From the NCBI RefSeq assembly GCF_001667015.1, contig NZ_LZIS01000181.1, positions 89,680 through 153,679 on the forward strand: a DNA stretch of 64,000 bases. The letters are read 5' to 3'. Source of the DNA: Mycobacterium sp. E3198. Lineage in GTDB: Bacteria; Actinomycetota; Actinomycetes; Mycobacteriales; Mycobacteriaceae. The position numbers and the translations under genes were made by a program. The notes under the pieces were generated by a model. That model ran no database searches. It worked only from the letters and a program-made list of their open reading frames with translations, and was not told where the DNA came from. Below are positions 7,267 through 15,993 of the stretch, one piece after another; the stretch's first letter is position 1; each line of letters opens with the position of its first letter.

Positions 7267-8619
7267 TTACGTCGACGCCTTTTCACCGCAGCTCATGCGC
7301 TCGGCCTCCGGCAGGTCCCCGGATAGATTCAAGTAACGCTCGAGGTTTCGATGCATGTTGATCACGCGCCGTTCCTCGCTGGAGAGCACCAGGTGGGTGA
7401 AGCCGGGCTGGTGCAGGCCGCGTTGCAGGCCCGCGAGCAGCCGGATGTCCTGGGTGAGCACCAGGCCCGGTTCGGCTTCGCCGGCGTTCGAGCGCACCTC
7501 CGCGGGTTTGCTGCGCGGCGCGCCGGGGGCCATCCGGGTCATCAGGAACATGACCAGCTCGCCGTGATCGGGGTCCGGACCGGGCCGCGAGCACATGATG
7601 GTCAGGTGGTCGGCGTTGGCCAGCAACGTCATGTTGGGGAACACGTTGTACTGGTGCAGCCGGGTGATCCGGTCGGTGTCGGCCCAGTCCAGGTCCACGC
7701 CGCGGCCGGCCGCGAAGGCCCGCGTGCGCGCCGCGATCACGTCGGCAACCGTGTCCCCGGGCCGGCGCTCGTCGGCGGGGAACGGCGCTCCTTCGGCGGC
7801 GCCCATGAGCGCGCCCTGGGTGTAGACGTAGGCGTCCCAGACCTCTTCGTCGCTCAGCGCGCCCTCAAAGCGTGGGCTCTGCACCCCGTAGGGCTGATCG
7901 GACTTGCCCGTGTGGCCCCAAATCTGTTGTGGCGCATGAATGTCGTCGACACAGCGCAGCAGCTCGGGATGCAGCGTCTGGATGTGATAGGTCTCGCTGT
8001 ACCCGTCGGCGATCGTCTTCCAGTTGGCGTCGACGTCGATGGTGAGCGTCGCATAGCAGCGAAAGTCGCTCAGGTGGCACCAGGCGATGTCGTCCGGCAC
8101 CGCCTCCAGGTACTCGGCCAACGGCATCGCGTCGGTGTCGAGGTTGACGAAGACGAGCCCCTCCCAGGTGTCGACCCGGGCCGGCACCAGTGGAAAGTCG
8201 GACATCCGCAGCGAGCCGAAGCCCTTGCGGTTGGGCACCCGCTTGAGCGTGCCCGCCAGGTCCCACGTCCAGCCGTGATAGCCGCACTTGAGTTCGCGCA
8301 GGCCCGACCCCGAGCCCGCGCACAGTGTGTTGCCGCGATGGCGGCAGGCGTTCTGGAACGCGCGGAGTTCCCCGTCGTCGCCGCGCACGATCAGGACCCC
8401 GTACGGGCCGCAGCGGTAGTCGAAATAGTCGCCCGGCTCGGCGACGTGATCGACCATGCAGGCGAGCTGCCACACCTTCGGCCACATCCGCTCGATCTCG
8501 AGGGCCGCGAACTCCGGAGAGTAGTAACGCTGCGCCGGCACCAGGGTCGGGCACTGCGGCGGGGTGCCGATCGCGTCCTCGTCCCGGGTGCGGGCCGGAT
8601 TGCCGGTGGGCGCGTTCAC
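7267..8619 (-). CDS. Rieske non-heme iron oxygenase alpha subunit
   Basis: The 450-residue protein has the Rieske ligands C92-x-H94 and C112-x2-H115 (ACRHRG, KCGYHGW). The mononuclear iron site is in DANWKTIADGY followed by YHIQTLHPE (His212, His217). It is diverged from the pair at the left end and is not followed by the small partner gene. It lies 10 bp downstream of the D-aminoacylase-type gene and is probably co-transcribed with it from the region near 10440. The substrate is unknown, and its electron-transfer partner could be the ferredoxin at 3230. Confidence 0.94.
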   Translation of the reverse strand: MNAPTGNPARTRDEDAIGTPPQCPTLVPAQRYYSPEFAALEIERMWPKVWQLACMVDHVAEPGDYFDYRCGPYGVLIVRGDDGELRAFQNACRHRGNTLCAGSGSGLRELKCGYHGWTWDLAGTLKRVPNRKGFGSLRMSDFPLVPARVDTWEGLVFVNLDTDAMPLAEYLEAVPDDIAWCHLSDFRCYATLTIDVDANWKTIADGYSETYHIQTLHPELLRCVDDIHAPQQIWGHTGKSDQPYGVQSPRFEGALSDEEVWDAYVYTQGALMGAAEGAPFPADERRPGDTVADVIAARTRAFAAGRGVDLDWADTDRITRLHQYNVFPNMTLLANADHLTIMCSRPGPDPDHGELVMFLMTRMAPGAPRSKPAEVRSNAGEAEPGLVLTQDIRLLAGLQRGLHQPGFTHLVLSSEERRVINMHRNLERYLNLSGDLPEAERMSCGEKAST

Positions 8620-8629
8620 GCGTGGACCT

Positions 8630-10390
8630 CTAACGCGCTCCGCGCACCAGCCGGCCCGGGCGCGCCCCAGTGTCGACGTCGTTGCGCCGGGTCACGGTCC
8701 CGCTGACGATGGTGGCCGCGTAGCCGCTGGCCCCCTGCAGGATCCGGTTCCCGCCGGCCGGCAGGTCGAAGGCCATCGCCGCGGGGTGCAGTCGAATGGC
8801 GTCCATGTTGATCACGTTGATGTCCGCCTTCTTACCCGGTGCGATCGTGCCGCGGTCGGTCAGACCGAACAGGTGCGCGGTGTCGCGGGACTGCTTGCGG
8901 ATCACGTACTCCAGCGACAGCTTCTCGCCCCGGTGCCGGTCGCGCGCCCAGTGGGTCAACAAGAAGGTGGGGTAGGAAGCGTCGCAGATCATCCCGCAAT
9001 GGGCGCCGCCGTCGGAGAGCCCGAGCACACCGGCGGGGTGCAGCAGCATCTCCCGGATCGCGTCGCAGTTGCCGTCGGCGTAGTTGAACAGCGGCAGCAT
9101 CAGCATGGCGGTCGCATCCTGCTCGAGCATCAGGTCGTACAGCGTCGACAGCGGGTCCTCGCCGCGGGCCCTCGCGATGGCGGCGACGGTGCGGTCGGCG
9201 GTGGGCTCGTAGTCGGGCGGGTCGCCGAGCGCGTACAGCCGCCCCAGCGAGTGCTGCACCAGCGCGAACATGCCGTCGAACAACAGGGTGGGGTCGGCGG
9301 GCAGGTCTTCCTCGGACAGGATCGCGGCCTTCACCGCGGGATCGGCCAGGCGCTGCGCGAGCTCGGCGCGGCCGCATTCGGCCGCCAGCCGCCGGTAGGT
9401 GGGCCGGTGGCTGAATCCGTGATGGCCTTGGAATCCGATCATCATGCCGAACGGACGCGCGGCGACCTGCGGGTACAGCCGGGCGCCCTCGGCGTGCGCG
9501 TCCGCGGACAGGTCCAGCATCTCGCGCCACAGGTTCGGGTCGGCGTCCACCTGGATAAGAGCGAACGACACCGGCCGGTCGATCTCACCGCTCAGCCGCC
9601 GCATCCAGTCCAGTTCCTTTTTGGGTGCGACGATGTCCTCGCCCGCGGATCCCTGCGGGGCGAGCTCGAACACCGCCTGGCCGCCGGCGGCCATGGCCCG
9701 CCCGAGGCCGAACAGCTCGTCCTCGGCGGCGTAGGTGCCGGGCACCGGTTCGCCGTCCATCGCGCGGTGGCCCATGGTGCGCGAGGTCGAAAAGCCGAGT
9801 GCGCCGGCTTCGATCGCCTCCCGAACCAGCCGGCCCATCGCCTCGATGTCGTCCGGTGTCGCCGGCTCGTTCCGCGCACCCCGCTCGCCCATCGCGTAGG
9901 CGCGGATGGCGCCGTGGGCGACCTGGCTGCCGACGTCGATCGCGAACTTGTGCTTGCCGATCGCGTCGAGGTACTCGGGATAGGTCTCCCAGCCCCACTC
10001 GATGCCCTCGGTCAGCGCGGTACCGGGGATGTCCTCCACACCCTCCATCAACTCGATCAGCCACTGCTCGGTGCCGGGCCGCACGGGCGCAAAACCGACG
10101 CCGCAGTTGCCGGTCACGATCGTCGTGACGCCGTGGCCGCTGGACGGCTCGAGCAGCCCGTCCCAGCTCACCTGGCCGTCGTAGTGCGTATGGATGTCGA
10201 CGAAGCCGGGCGCCACCACATGCCCTGTCGCATCGATGGTTTCGGCCGCTTCGCCCGCCAGCGCGGGGCCGTCGGCGCCGCGCCGCACGACGTCGACGAT
10301 CTTGCCGTCCTTGATGCCGATGTCGGCCCGGTAGCGCTCCGCGCCCGTGCCGTCGACGACGGTGCCACCGGTGATCTTCAGGTCGAACAT
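8630..10390 (-). CDS. N-acyl-D-amino-acid deacylase (D-aminoacylase)-family amidohydrolase
   Basis: The ATG at 10390 is preceded by AAGGAGAGG and gives 586 residues. Motifs are the HTHYD metal pair near residues 67-71, [10 protein letters not shown] with the metal-bridging cysteine typical of D-aminoacylases, and the LSDGGAHCG segment with the catalytic aspartate. The C-terminal sandwich returns through [15 protein letters not shown]. Homologues cleave amide or cyclic imide bonds, and many actinobacterial members have no known substrate. It is first in the operon with the Rieske gene, so both may act on one nitrogen-containing compound. An upstream in-frame ATG at 10432 lacks a comparable ribosome-binding site. 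Confidence 0.92.
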   Translation of the reverse strand: MFDLKITGGTVVDGTGAERYRADIGIKDGKIVDVVRRGADGPALAGEAAETIDATGHVVAPGFVDIHTHYDGQVSWDGLLEPSSGHGVTTIVTGNCGVGFAPVRPGTEQWLIELMEGVEDIPGTALTEGIEWGWETYPEYLDAIGKHKFAIDVGSQVAHGAIRAYAMGERGARNEPATPDDIEAMGRLVREAIEAGALGFSTSRTMGHRAMDGEPVPGTYAAEDELFGLGRAMAAGGQAVFELAPQGSAGEDIVAPKKELDWMRRLSGEIDRPVSFALIQVDADPNLWREMLDLSADAHAEGARLYPQVAARPFGMMIGFQGHHGFSHRPTYRRLAAECGRAELAQRLADPAVKAAILSEEDLPADPTLLFDGMFALVQHSLGRLYALGDPPDYEPTADRTVAAIARARGEDPLSTLYDLMLEQDATAMLMLPLFNYADGNCDAIREMLLHPAGVLGLSDGGAHCGMICDASYPTFLLTHWARDRHRGEKLSLEYVIRKQSRDTAHLFGLTDRGTIAPGKKADINVINMDAIRLHPAAMAFDLPAGGNRILQGASGYAATIVSGTVTRRNDVDTGARPGRLVRGAR

Positions 10391-10442
10391 GAGGGCCTCT
10401 CCTTGTCGCCATGCGTTGTCGACGTCAGACACGCGGGCATTT

Positions 10443-10459
10443 CGCTACGCGGCGTAGCG
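10443..10459. promoter_or_regulatory. Inverted repeat upstream of the deacylase-Rieske operon
   Basis: CGCTACGC-G-GCGTAGCG is a perfect 8-1-8 inverted repeat, 53 bp upstream of the ATG at 10390 and in the gap between two leftward genes. This is where an operator for the operon would be expected. It has no T-run on either side, so a terminator is less likely. Confidence 0.5.
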
Positions 10460-10532
10460 TAACTACCGACGATATTCCTCCCGGTAGATCGAGTCAATGA
10501 ATCGGGGGGAACTTCCCGGCCGCACCCGTGCG

Positions 10533-11675
10533 CTAGAGAGAACCCTTCAGTGCCGCAACGGTTTCCAGGTCGTCAAGCGCCACCACGCCGCGCCGCAGAC
10601 CTTCCATGGCGATGCCTTCGACCTGCATGCCGCCCATCCCCGCGGTGATCAGCGGGGCGACGTACCCGTACAGCGCGCTCTGGCGGTAGCGCAACCAGAG
10701 GTCGTCGCGGTCCAGCTCGGGTCCGCCGGCCGCCGCGAGCGCGCGCCGGTAGTCGTCGAGGAGGTCGCGCTGGGTTGCCCGCCGGTCCTCCGGCGTCAGG
10801 CTGGTGATCAGCGTGTATGCCAGTTCGCGGGAGGGGTGTCCCCGCCGCACCGCCTGCCAGTCCAACAGACCCGCCTTGCCCCCGTAGAAGTACATGTTGC
10901 CGGGGTGGGCGTCGCCGTGCATGACGGTGTGCGGGGGAGTGTCGATCAGCGCGGCGACGGCGCGATAGTTATCGGCGATGAAGCGCCCGCTGTCGACGGG
11001 GAACGGGCTGCGCCCGGCGAGGCGCTTCATCGACGCGTGCATCAGCGACCCGGTCAGCAGGGACGTGACGTCTCCGGACGGGGTGTAGAGCCAGCCGAGC
11101 GGGCCGCGACCGTCGCGCGGCAGCCGGTCCCAGAAGGCGGCGTGCAGGTCCGCCAGCAATTCGACGATCAGGCTGGCCTGGTCGGTGGAGATCGGGTGCA
11201 GGGTGTCGGGGAATTCGCAGGACTCGGTGGGCAGGTCTTCCAGGACCAACAGGTACCGGCCCGTCCAGCTGTCGAACGCGGCGCCATAGGCATACGGGAG
11301 ACCGGTGAGCTGCGGCGCGAGTTGGTTGTAGAAGCGCACCTCCGTCTGCCCCAGCCGGCCGAGTTCGCCCATCAACCGGGTGGCGGCGCTTTTGGCGGCG
11401 ACCTTGACGAACACCGACTCGGGCACGTCTTTTCCGGTCAACACCAGCCGGGCCCGCGACGACGTGCCCGTGTCTGCGTCCAGGACCCGGACCGATCGGA
11501 CGGCGGTCCCCAGGACCTTCGACAGGACCCCGGCGTCGATGTCTTCGACGCTGCGGGGCAACCCCAGGTGCCCGCCCACCACGGCGTCGGTCGCCACGCG
11601 GCGGACGCCATGGCCCAGGTGAGCGGCCAAGCCGGCGATGGACAAAGCCTGTCCCGCAAGATTTTTCATATGCAT
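10533..11675 (-). CDS. APH-fold phosphotransferase family protein
   Basis: The 380-residue protein has the aminoglycoside-phosphotransferase/choline-kinase core: the Brenner-type loop VMHGDAHPGNMYF near residues 241-253 with the catalytic aspartate and metal-binding asparagine, and the GLLDWQ metal aspartate near residue 262. A VFVKVAAK segment supplies the ATP-binding lysine. Related proteins in mycobacteria lie near fatty-acid and xenobiotic genes and have no firm substrate. Two start codons (11675 and 11669) are possible. The gene is downstream of the TetR gene on the same strand, with an operator-like repeat between them. Confidence 0.85.
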   Translation of the reverse strand: MHMKNLAGQALSIAGLAAHLGHGVRRVATDAVVGGHLGLPRSVEDIDAGVLSKVLGTAVRSVRVLDADTGTSSRARLVLTGKDVPESVFVKVAAKSAATRLMGELGRLGQTEVRFYNQLAPQLTGLPYAYGAAFDSWTGRYLLVLEDLPTESCEFPDTLHPISTDQASLIVELLADLHAAFWDRLPRDGRGPLGWLYTPSGDVTSLLTGSLMHASMKRLAGRSPFPVDSGRFIADNYRAVAALIDTPPHTVMHGDAHPGNMYFYGGKAGLLDWQAVRRGHPSRELAYTLITSLTPEDRRATQRDLLDDYRRALAAAGGPELDRDDLWLRYRQSALYGYVAPLITAGMGGMQVEGIAMEGLRRGVVALDDLETVAALKGSL

Positions 11676-11761
11676 CCGTCCCGCGTATGCCCGGCACCGG
11701 CGGGGGCGGGCCGCAATCGCCGCAGCGCCCCGTCAGACAAAACTAGCCGAATGTCTGGACT

Positions 11762-11787
11762 TCAGACAATACCAGATTATTGTCTGA
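11762..11787. promoter_or_regulatory. TetR-type operator between the TetR gene and the kinase gene
   Basis: TCAGACAATA-N6-TATTGTCTGA (11762-11787) is a perfect 10-6-10 inverted repeat. A second looser pair of the same half-sites (TCAGACA at 11733 and TGTCTG at 11752) lies just beside it on the kinase side. The repeat overlaps the TAA stop of the TetR gene and is 87 bp upstream of the kinase start. The TGTCTGA half-site resembles classic TetR-family half-sites. Control of the kinase by the adjacent regulator is the simplest reading. Confidence 0.65.
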
Positions 11788-12397
11788 TTTGTGGCACCAG
11801 GGCCCGCACCACGAATTGCTCGACGAACCGGCGTTTGTCGGCCGTCGGGCGGCGCCGCCACGAGGGCGCCAGCAGGAACAACGTCGTGGTGTGCAGCCAC
11901 TGGACGATCGACCGGGGGTCGAGGTCGTCGTAGAGGCGCCCCGCCGCCTTCCACCGGTTCAGCAACGGCTCGTAGTGCCGCAGCAGCAGCCGCACGAGGG
12001 GTTCGGAGCCCTTCTCGAGGGCGGTGGCCACCGCGGTGCTCTCCGCGGCGAACAGCGCCTCGTTCAGCGGGTTGCCGTCCACCGACTCGACCCGCGCCAG
12101 GACCATCTCGGGCACCGAGCGGACTGGATCGTCGGGCGCCGGCAGCGCTCCCACCAGGTCGCCGAGCGCCTTGTCCACCCGCATCAGCATCAGGCCCAGC
12201 AGCACGTCGTCGCGGGCGGGGAAGTAGCGGTACACCGTGGATCGCGACACCCCGGCCTCGTCGGCGACCTCGCCCATCCGGAACTGGGTGTTGCCCCGGC
12301 GGACGATGCAGCGGCCCGCCGCGTCGAGGATCAGTCTGCGCGCCTCCTCGTCGTCGTGGATCGCGCGGTCGTCACCCCACCACCGGCTCGGTTCCAT
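11777..12397 (-). CDS. TetR-family transcriptional regulator
   Basis: The 206-residue protein has an N-terminal TetR DNA-binding domain, with AAGRCIVRRGNTQFRMGEVADEAGVSRSTVYRYF-type helices in residues 25-62 ending in the TVYRYFPARDDVL signature. It is followed by an all-helical ligand domain. The stop codon lies within an inverted repeat placed ahead of the kinase gene downstream on the same strand. Its own start is divergent from the CrtC-like gene at 12519 across 121 bp, so it may control both sides. Confidence 0.9.
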   Translation of the reverse strand: MEPSRWWGDDRAIHDDEEARRLILDAAGRCIVRRGNTQFRMGEVADEAGVSRSTVYRYFPARDDVLLGLMLMRVDKALGDLVGALPAPDDPVRSVPEMVLARVESVDGNPLNEALFAAESTAVATALEKGSEPLVRLLLRHYEPLLNRWKAAGRLYDDLDPRSIVQWLHTTTLFLLAPSWRRRPTADKRRFVEQFVVRALVPQIRQ

Positions 12398-12518
12398 GGC
12401 GCCGATGCTACGGGATGCGTTGTGCTACTTCACTATCTGAGGCGTCGGGTCGCCGGGGCTCGACGGGAGGTAATCGAATCATGTTGCGGCACAACCGCTC
12501 AGCACGGCAGAGAGGGCG

Positions 12519-13658
12519 ATGATGGGATACTCCGCGGCGGACGAGTCGTTCACCCACCAGCTCCCGATGACTTTCGACCAGGTGCACGATCCCGACCCGA
12601 CGTGGTCGGACCGGTGCTACTTCTTCGCCGCCTCGCCGGACGGCACGATGCTGCTGGCGAGCGGCTACGGCAACAACCCGAACACCGCCAGCGGGCTGGG
12701 CTACGCCAAGGTCAGCCTCGCCGACGGCCGGCACTGGGACCTGTTGGCCGGCCGGCCGGTGACGGGTGCGGACCGCGCTGACCTGCGTGCCGGGCCGATG
12801 CGCTGGACCTGCGTCGAGCCGCTGAAGCGCTGGCGGCTCGACGTCGAACCGAACAACTCGGGGATCCAGTGGGAGCTGTACTACCAGCCCACCGCCCCGA
12901 TGTGGGAGCTGCTGCCCATGAAGGTGCGCGGGAAGGACGGCCAGACGCTGGCCGACATGTATCACATGAAGGAGCCCGGGCGATGGAGCGGCTGGGTGAC
13001 GATCGACGGCGAACGGATCAGTGTCGACGGGTTCCACGGTGGCCGGGACCGCACCTTCGGGGTGCGCGTCTCGGACAAGATCGACTTCTGGCTGTGGCTC
13101 GACGCCGGGTTCGATGACTACGCCATCGAGGCCTGGGTCATCGAATCAACCGACGGCACAGTCAATTACGTCGATGGCGGTGTCACCCGGGCGGACGGCA
13201 CGCTGTCGAAGCGATTCGTCAAGGTCGAACACGACGTGGAGTTCGACGGCCACCGCAAGCGCCCGGTCCGTGCGGCGCTGTTGTTCACCGACGAGGACGG
13301 CAAGGCCTACCGCGTCTTCGCCGACGCCCCGCACCAGCACGTCAACGCCTACTACGGCCTGCCGATGGCGCACTGCACCTACGAGGACCTGGGTGGCGGC
13401 GGCTATTTCATTCATTTCCGCTGGGACAGCTCCGATTCCGGGCAGCTCGCGGAGACCGAGGGCAAGTCGATGGCGCTCGATCAGCTGATGCGGTTCGAGC
13501 AGGACGGCGACACCGGTTGGGGCGTCTTCGAATTGCTGGTCGGGGGCCAGGGCTACCGTCGCTACCCCACCTGGGCGGCGATGGACATGTCCGCGTTCAC
13601 CCAGGACAAGACCCCGGTGGACCGCCTACCGGCCGACGGGTCAGGGGCCCGTCAATGA
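12519..13658 (+). CDS. CrtC/AttH-like lipocalin-fold protein, function unknown
   Basis: The 379-residue soluble protein has many aromatic beta-strand segments (SDRCYFFAASPDG, WRLDVEPNN, KIDFWLWLDAGFDDY, HFRWDSS). The pattern resembles hydroxyneurosporene-synthase/AttH-like double lipocalin folds, including a WSGWVTIDG repeat-type segment and a GFHGGRDRTFGVR turn. It has no signal peptide. An AGAGAGGG ribosome-binding site precedes the ATG. Its stop overlaps the ATG of the next kinase gene, so the two form an operon. The family assignment is tentative and no catalytic residues could be named. Confidence 0.55.
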   Translation: MMGYSAADESFTHQLPMTFDQVHDPDPTWSDRCYFFAASPDGTMLLASGYGNNPNTASGLGYAKVSLADGRHWDLLAGRPVTGADRADLRAGPMRWTCVEPLKRWRLDVEPNNSGIQWELYYQPTAPMWELLPMKVRGKDGQTLADMYHMKEPGRWSGWVTIDGERISVDGFHGGRDRTFGVRVSDKIDFWLWLDAGFDDYAIEAWVIESTDGTVNYVDGGVTRADGTLSKRFVKVEHDVEFDGHRKRPVRAALLFTDEDGKAYRVFADAPHQHVNAYYGLPMAHCTYEDLGGGGYFIHFRWDSSDSGQLAETEGKSMALDQLMRFEQDGDTGWGVFELLVGGQGYRRYPTWAAMDMSAFTQDKTPVDRLPADGSGARQ

Positions 13659-14740
13659 TGCTGGACGCCAACGTGACTCAGCGCCTGGCGGCGTGGCTGC
13701 GTGCGCAGCTGCCCGACGCCGACGACGTCCGCGTCGAGGGCCTGGACCGGGTGAACTTCGGGCACTCGGCCGAAATGCTCACGCTCAGCATCGTCACCGT
13801 CCGCGGCGGCCGGGACGACCCGCAAGACGCGGTGCTGCGGCTGCGGCCCAAACCCCCGGCGCTGCTCGAGCCCTACGACCTGGCGCGCCAGTTCACCGTC
13901 CTGCGAGCGCTGGCGACGACAGCAGTCCGGGTTCCGCGGGCGCTGTGGATCGAGGACACCGGCGAGGTGCTCGGGAGGCCCTTCTTCGTGATGGAACGGG
14001 CCGTCGGGCAGGTCTACGAGATGGAGCCGCCGACCGGCCTCGCCGACTCGGTGGTGGTGCGGATGTGTCAGAGCCTGGTCGAACAACTCGCGGCCATCCA
14101 CACCGTGGACCCGGCACGCACCGGGCTCGACGCGCTCGACAGCGGTGGCGACCACCTGGACCGTGAACTCGACCACTGGGCGGCCGAGTTGGACCGGGTC
14201 AAGCGCGGCCCGCTGCCGGCCCTCGAACGGCTGGAGCAGGCCCTGCGGGCCGGCAAGCCGGACCCGTGCCCGAGCGTCACCCTGGTGCACGGCGACGCCA
14301 AACCGGGCAACTTCGCGTTCGACGGCGGCGAGGTGAGCGCGGTCTTCGACTGGGAGATGACGACGGTCGGCGACCCGCTGACCGACATCGGCTGGCTCGA
14401 GATGCTGTGGATGCAGCCCGTCGGGCTCAACACCCACCCCGCGGCGCCCGGCATCGACGCCCTGCTGGCCCACTACGAGGCGGCCAGCGGGATCGCGGTC
14501 CGGAACCGCCCGTGGTACCGAGCGTTCAATGCCTACAAGATGGCCGTCATCTGCCTCATCGGCGCGATGCTGATCGACGCTGGCCACAGCGACGACCGAA
14601 AGCTCGTGCTCGCGGCCTACGGCACGTCGCTGATGACGAAAGCGGGGCTCGCCGAGCTGGGTGTCGAGGAGCCCCTCGAGGACGGTCCCGTGCTGCCGCG
14701 CGACGAACGCATCCAGCAGGTCCTCGCGGCCGCTAACTAG
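13655..14740 (+). CDS. APH-fold phosphotransferase (ACAD10/11-like kinase domain)
   Basis: The ATG at 13655 overlaps the previous stop (ATGA) and gives 361 residues. An adjacent in-frame ATG at 13658 is equally possible. The kinase core is clear: LVHGDAKPGNFAFDGG catalytic loop, VFDWEMTTVGDPLTDIGWL metal-binding aspartate and the PFFVMERAVG hinge-type segment. This subfamily resembles the kinase domain of acyl-CoA dehydrogenase family members 10 and 11, which phosphorylate hydroxy-acyl-CoAs. That makes lipid or hydroxy-acid substrates plausible. Its 3' end overlaps the convergent RsbW-like gene by 8 bp. Confidence 0.9.
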   Translation: MMLDANVTQRLAAWLRAQLPDADDVRVEGLDRVNFGHSAEMLTLSIVTVRGGRDDPQDAVLRLRPKPPALLEPYDLARQFTVLRALATTAVRVPRALWIEDTGEVLGRPFFVMERAVGQVYEMEPPTGLADSVVVRMCQSLVEQLAAIHTVDPARTGLDALDSGGDHLDRELDHWAAELDRVKRGPLPALERLEQALRAGKPDPCPSVTLVHGDAKPGNFAFDGGEVSAVFDWEMTTVGDPLTDIGWLEMLWMQPVGLNTHPAAPGIDALLAHYEAASGIAVRNRPWYRAFNAYKMAVICLIGAMLIDAGHSDDRKLVLAAYGTSLMTKAGLAELGVEEPLEDGPVLPRDERIQQVLAAAN

Positions 14741-15218
14741 CGGTGGATCGCCGCGACAGACCGGTCCAGACCAGGGTGACGTGCGTTCCCCGGGGGGTGC
14801 GGTCGATGCTCAGCCGATCGGCGAGCGCCCGCATCAGCGGGATGCCGCGCCCCCGGACCTGTGGTTGGGGCGGCGCGGCGGCGGGTTCGGGCGGCTTGTG
14901 GCGCCAGCGGCCGCGGTCATTGACGGTCACGGCGAGGGTGCCGGCAGCGTCGTCGTAGGTTGCGCCGAGATCCAGGGTCCCGCGCCGGGCCGCGTCCACA
15001 TACGCGAATTCGGCGACGTTGGCCAGCGCTTCGTTCACCGCGAGGAGCAGGTCGTTGCTGCGCTCGGCGCCCAGCCGGAAGTGCCGATCGAGCCAGTTGC
15101 CGAACTCGGCCCGGGTCCGAGCGGCGCTTCGCGCATCGGCGGCCATCCGCCTGCGCACGAAGCGGGATCGATCATCGATGGCGGACACCTCATCCGGCCC
15201 AGGTTCAGAGCGTCCCAT
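14733..15218 (-). CDS. RsbW-like ATP-binding anti-sigma factor (HATPase)
   Basis: The 161-residue protein has a GHKL/HATPase_c_2 core with the N-box NEALANVAEFAY near residues 64-75, the G1-box VNDRGRW near residue 100 and a G2-type RGRGIPLMRAL segment. Anti-sigma kinases of this type bind a sigma factor and phosphorylate a STAS anti-anti-sigma protein. The gene for such a protein lies 31 bp upstream on the same strand, matching the rsbV-rsbW arrangement. No sigma-factor gene is visible beside it, so the target sigma must be elsewhere. Confidence 0.88.
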   Translation of the reverse strand: MGRSEPGPDEVSAIDDRSRFVRRRMAADARSAARTRAEFGNWLDRHFRLGAERSNDLLLAVNEALANVAEFAYVDAARRGTLDLGATYDDAAGTLAVTVNDRGRWRHKPPEPAAAPPQPQVRGRGIPLMRALADRLSIDRTPRGTHVTLVWTGLSRRSTAS

Positions 15219-15249
15219 CGCTCAGCAGCATCCTCACTCGGTCGGGGGT

Positions 15250-15627
15250 TCACCCTTCGGCGATACGGCTCAGTGCGCTGTCGAGCGTGCTGTACAGCGC
15301 CAGCACGTTGTCCAAGCCCATGAGCTTGATCGGCCTGCTGGTGGCCGGCCCGTTCGCGACGACCGCGAATCGCGTGGGCGGCGTGACCTCGGCCTGCGCG
15401 GTGACCAGGACGGTCATCCCCGCCGACGCCAGAAAATCCACCTTCGTCAGGTCGATGACCAGCGCCGGCGGTGTCGCGGCCAGGGCGGTGCGTACCGCCT
15501 CGGCGAGTTGTGGCGCGCTGAGCATGTCCACCTCACCCGAGACGGTCAGCACGACCGCGTCGTCCACCTGGTGTTTTCCGACGTCGAAGGTCGTCGGGTC
15601 GACTGAATTGCCGGATTGTTCGATCAT
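15250..15627 (-). CDS. STAS-domain anti-anti-sigma factor (RsbV-like)
   Basis: The 125-residue single STAS domain contains VVLTVSGEVDMLSAP near residues 25-39 and the diagnostic LVIDLTKVDFLASAGMTVL segment. The serine of ASAGM is the usual site phosphorylated by the partner kinase. Dephosphorylated protein would sequester the RsbW-like anti-sigma factor encoded next downstream. The pair probably forms a partner-switch controlling a stress sigma factor. Confidence 0.92.
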   Translation of the reverse strand: MIEQSGNSVDPTTFDVGKHQVDDAVVLTVSGEVDMLSAPQLAEAVRTALAATPPALVIDLTKVDFLASAGMTVLVTAQAEVTPPTRFAVVANGPATSRPIKLMGLDNVLALYSTLDSALSRIAEG

Positions 15628-15993
15628 GCTTCGTCACTCACATTCGCCCCGTGCGGGACACCGAGAAATCAAACAGCCTTGCCAAGCCGGGGCTGTCGAC
15701 TCAACCCGCGTAACACCCCTTACTGGGGAAACACTCCAAACTCTGCTGCACCGCCAGGCGGAGGCGCAGCCGCACGTGTTCAGACGATTTTAGGCCATGG
15801 CGAAAACGACCGTTGCAGCCGTCGCTCGTTGGCCGGTCCAACTGAACGAATCCCGGCGCCTCGCCGTAGTCCGGATGTGCGCGATCCCCGCCGCAGATGT
15901 TGCGCACGGCAGCCTCCCGTGGGTCAATGCGTCCACCGAGTTCGTTCCCAGGCTGTGCGGCTTGGCCCCGAAAGTGGGAGAAGGACGGTGGGC
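15628..15993. other. Intergenic region between rsbV-like gene and peroxidase gene
   Basis: This divergent 366-bp gap must hold promoters for both flanking genes. A small CCCC-N5-GGGG hairpin is at 15716-15728, and GAGAAGGA at 15978-15985 is the ribosome-binding site of the peroxidase. A possible 78-residue rightward reading frame at 15797-16033 overlaps the peroxidase start, shows no family features and is not called. I see no RNA gene here. Confidence 0.5.

Noticed and set aside
15714..15741. Possible stress-sigma (SigF/SigB-like GTTT...GGGT) promoter for the leftward anti-anti-sigma gene
   Set aside because: The spacing between GTTT and the GGGGTG element is 18-19 bp, longer than the usual 15-17, and the -10 part is imperfect.
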